From contig CAWEEP010000056.1 of assembly GCA_963808125.1 (NCBI GenBank), positions 1 through 64,000 of the forward strand: a stretch of 64,000 nt of DNA, read 5' to 3'. This document shows, one piece after another, positions 62,604 to 64,000 of the stretch. The translations under genes and the position numbers were made by a program. How positions within the stretch are numbered: the first letter of the stretch is position 1; each line of letters starts with the position of its first letter. The notes below the pieces were generated by a model. The model was not told where the DNA came from. It saw nothing but the letters and a program-made list of their open reading frames with translations, and did no database searches. The DNA comes from CAWEEP01 sp963808125. GTDB lineage: Bacteria > Chloroflexota > Dormibacteria > Aeolococcales > Aeolococcaceae.

Positions 62604-63323
62604 ATGGGGGCCGTGGCCGAGCCCCTCACCGAGCCCACCCGGGTCTTGGTCGTCGACGACGAGCGCAACATCACCGAGCTGGTGGCCATGGCGCTGCGCT
62701 ACGAGGGCTTCGAGGTGCAGACGGCGGCCACCGCCCGGCAGGCCCGGGAGGCGGTCCTGGAGCGCCGCCCGTCCTTGATCGTCCTCGACATCGGTCTGCC
62801 CGGCGAGGACGGGCTGCAACTGGCCCAGCGCCTGACCGCCGAAGGGCAGCGGGTCCCCATCATCTTCCTCACCGCCCGCGACGCCACCGAGGACAAGGTG
62901 CGCGGGCTCACCGTGGGCGGCGACGACTACGTCACCAAGCCCTTCAGCATCGAGGAGCTGGTGGCGCGGATCCGCGCCGTGCTGCGCCGCTACCGAGGCG
63001 GTGATCCGGAGGCCGGAGGGCGGCTCGCCGTGGCTGACCTGGAGCTCGACGAGGAGAGCCATGAGGTGTGGCGCGCCGGCCAACTCGTCGAACTCACCCC
63101 CACCGAGTTCCGCCTCCTCCGCTACCTCATGGCCAACGCGCGCCGGGTCCTCTCCCGCGCGCAGATCCTCGACCACGTCTGGGATTACGACTTCGGCGGC
63201 GACGCGGGCGTCCTGGAGACCTACGTCAGCTACCTGCGGCGCAAGGTTGACTGCGTCGATCCGCCCCTCATCCAGACCGTCCGGGGCGTCGGCTACGTGC
63301 TCCGCCCTCCCCGCCCGGCGTGA
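62604..63323 (+). CDS. OmpR-family response regulator
   Basis: This 239-residue protein has a receiver domain (VLVVDDERNITELVAMALRY, phosphorylated Asp in LIVLDIGLPGEDGLQL, conserved Lys in DDYVTKPFSIEELVARI) and a winged-helix DNA-binding domain (VELTPTEFRLLRYLMANARR, LSRAQILDHVWDYDFGGDAG, VETYVSYLRRK-type LETYVSYLRRKVD). It is complete. ATG 62604 is one base short of overlapping nothing upstream; the histidine kinase gene starts 2 nt after its stop. Confidence 0.9.
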   Translation: MGAVAEPLTEPTRVLVVDDERNITELVAMALRYEGFEVQTAATARQAREAVLERRPSLIVLDIGLPGEDGLQLAQRLTAEGQRVPIIFLTARDATEDKVRGLTVGGDDYVTKPFSIEELVARIRAVLRRYRGGDPEAGGRLAVADLELDEESHEVWRAGQLVELTPTEFRLLRYLMANARRVLSRAQILDHVWDYDFGGDAGVLETYVSYLRRKVDCVDPPLIQTVRGVGYVLRPPRPA

Positions 63324-63324
63324 G

Positions 63325-64000
63325 ATGACGCTCCGGACCCGGCTGCTGTGCACCCTGGTGCCGCTCTTCGCCGTCTGCCTGGCCGCGGCCGACATCGCCA
63401 CCTACACCGACCAGCAGGCGGTCCTCTTCGACCAGCTGCGGCAGCAGGCGCTGAACGGGGTGACGCTGATCGCGGACTCGGTGCCGGGCAACCCAGGCGG
63501 GCCGGGTGGAGGCGGTCCGCCGGGCGCCGGCGCCCAGCCGGGCGTCGTCTGGGGTGAGGTGCTCTCCCCCGCCGGGCTGATGGTGAGCCCCGCGAGGTTC
63601 CTGGGTTTCCCCACGCAGGATCAATTGAGCGCCACCGCCAACCATCCCGTGCTCACCCCTCTGCTCACCTCGTCGCCGTCCCAGGACGTGGAGGTGGCCG
63701 GGGTCGGCCGCTACAGCGACTACCTCGTCGACACCCGGCCGGCCAATGACGGCAGCGGCGATCTGATCGTCGCCGGGGTGCCGATGGACAGCTACAACGC
63801 CACCCTCGGCAACCTGCTCCTCCTCGAGCTGCTGGCGGGACTGGCGGTGGTTTTGATCCTCATCCTCACCGCCTGGTTCCTCGTCCGTCGCGGGCTGCGG
63901 CCACTGGAGCGCATGGGCGCGACGGCCGGCGCCATCGCCGCCGGGGAGCTGGGCCGCCGGGTCACCCCGGCCGACCCCACCACCGAGGTGGGCCGGCTTG
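63325..64000 (+). CDS. sensor histidine kinase, N-terminal part (cut by window end)
   Basis: The first ~225 residues are present: a transmembrane helix (LLCTLVPLFAVCLAAADIAT), an extracytoplasmic sensor region of about 130 residues with a Gly/Pro-rich loop, a second helix (LAGLAVVLILILTAWFLVRR) and the start of a HAMP domain (RRGLRPLERMGATAGAIAAG). The catalytic domains lie beyond 64000. It is the partner of the response regulator just upstream (ATG 63325). Confidence 0.85.
   Translation, partial: MTLRTRLLCTLVPLFAVCLAAADIATYTDQQAVLFDQLRQQALNGVTLIADSVPGNPGGPGGGGPPGAGAQPGVVWGEVLSPAGLMVSPARFLGFPTQDQLSATANHPVLTPLLTSSPSQDVEVAGVGRYSDYLVDTRPANDGSGDLIVAGVPMDSYNATLGNLLLLELLAGLAVVLILILTAWFLVRRGLRPLERMGATAGAIAAGELGRRVTPADPTTEVGRL

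Overview
The window is GC-rich and bacterial. It carries deazaflavin/F420-type oxidoreductases (a DDN-like protein and an LLM-class enzyme), a TIGR03086 protein of the mycothiol-type DinB fold, a polyprenol-phosphate-mannose-synthase-like glycosyltransferase, a [NiFe]-hydrogenase maturation operon, and many starts that look leaderless (a -10-like hexamer 6-8 nt before ATG/GTG). This fits a soil-type actinobacterial or neighbouring phylum (Actinomycetota, Chloroflexota or Candidatus Dormibacterota). No rRNA or phylogenetic marker was available to settle it.

Bases 1-17207 are accessory DNA. An intact tRNA-Thr(GGT) on the minus strand (17133-17207) is followed, on its 3' side, by four more copies of its last ~55 bp, at 498, 6607, 7255 and 10576. 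Each fragment is followed by the same ~100-bp module, which ends in three 11-bp iterons, and is preceded by one of two conserved right-end sequences. I read this as tandem accretion of at least four elements at one tRNA attachment site. Island I holds an AbiE-like toxin-antitoxin pair, a primase-helicase of the TOTE type and a DDN-like oxidoreductase. Island II is about 0.6 kb and has no gene. Island III holds a second, intact AbiEi/AbiEii pair and a membrane protein. Island IV holds a shattered multidomain secreted protein cut by an IS256-family fragment. No integrase is visible.

17.2-28.2 kb: DoxX, a HisN-like phosphatase with altered metal-site motifs, an MFS exporter lodged between two copies of the hisN 3' end, a soluble VirD4/TraG-like ATPase overlapped by an M48-like membrane protease, PAP2, phosphoesterase, threonine dehydratase, LLM oxidoreductase and a broken SnoaL-like gene. 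28.2-46 kb: an acetamidase/APC permease pair, membrane proteins, two ABC exporters, azoreductase, a CHAP cell-wall hydrolase, beta-carbonic anhydrase, a papain-like protease and tRNA-Pro(GGG).

46-64 kb is core-like: TIGR03086, a DPM1-like glycosyltransferase, then on the minus strand M20 peptidase-RDD-eno, a small protein, cysM-M67 peptidase and der-gpsA. These are followed by hypF-hypC-hypD-hypE, where HypF carries a C-terminal HupF/HypC-like extension, then a VOC protein, a membrane protein and an OmpR-type two-component pair truncated by the window end.

Frameshifts are very frequent, even in normally essential genes (der, gpsA). Many 'broken' genes here are therefore probably indel errors in the assembly, so each apparent pseudogene should be read with that in mind.
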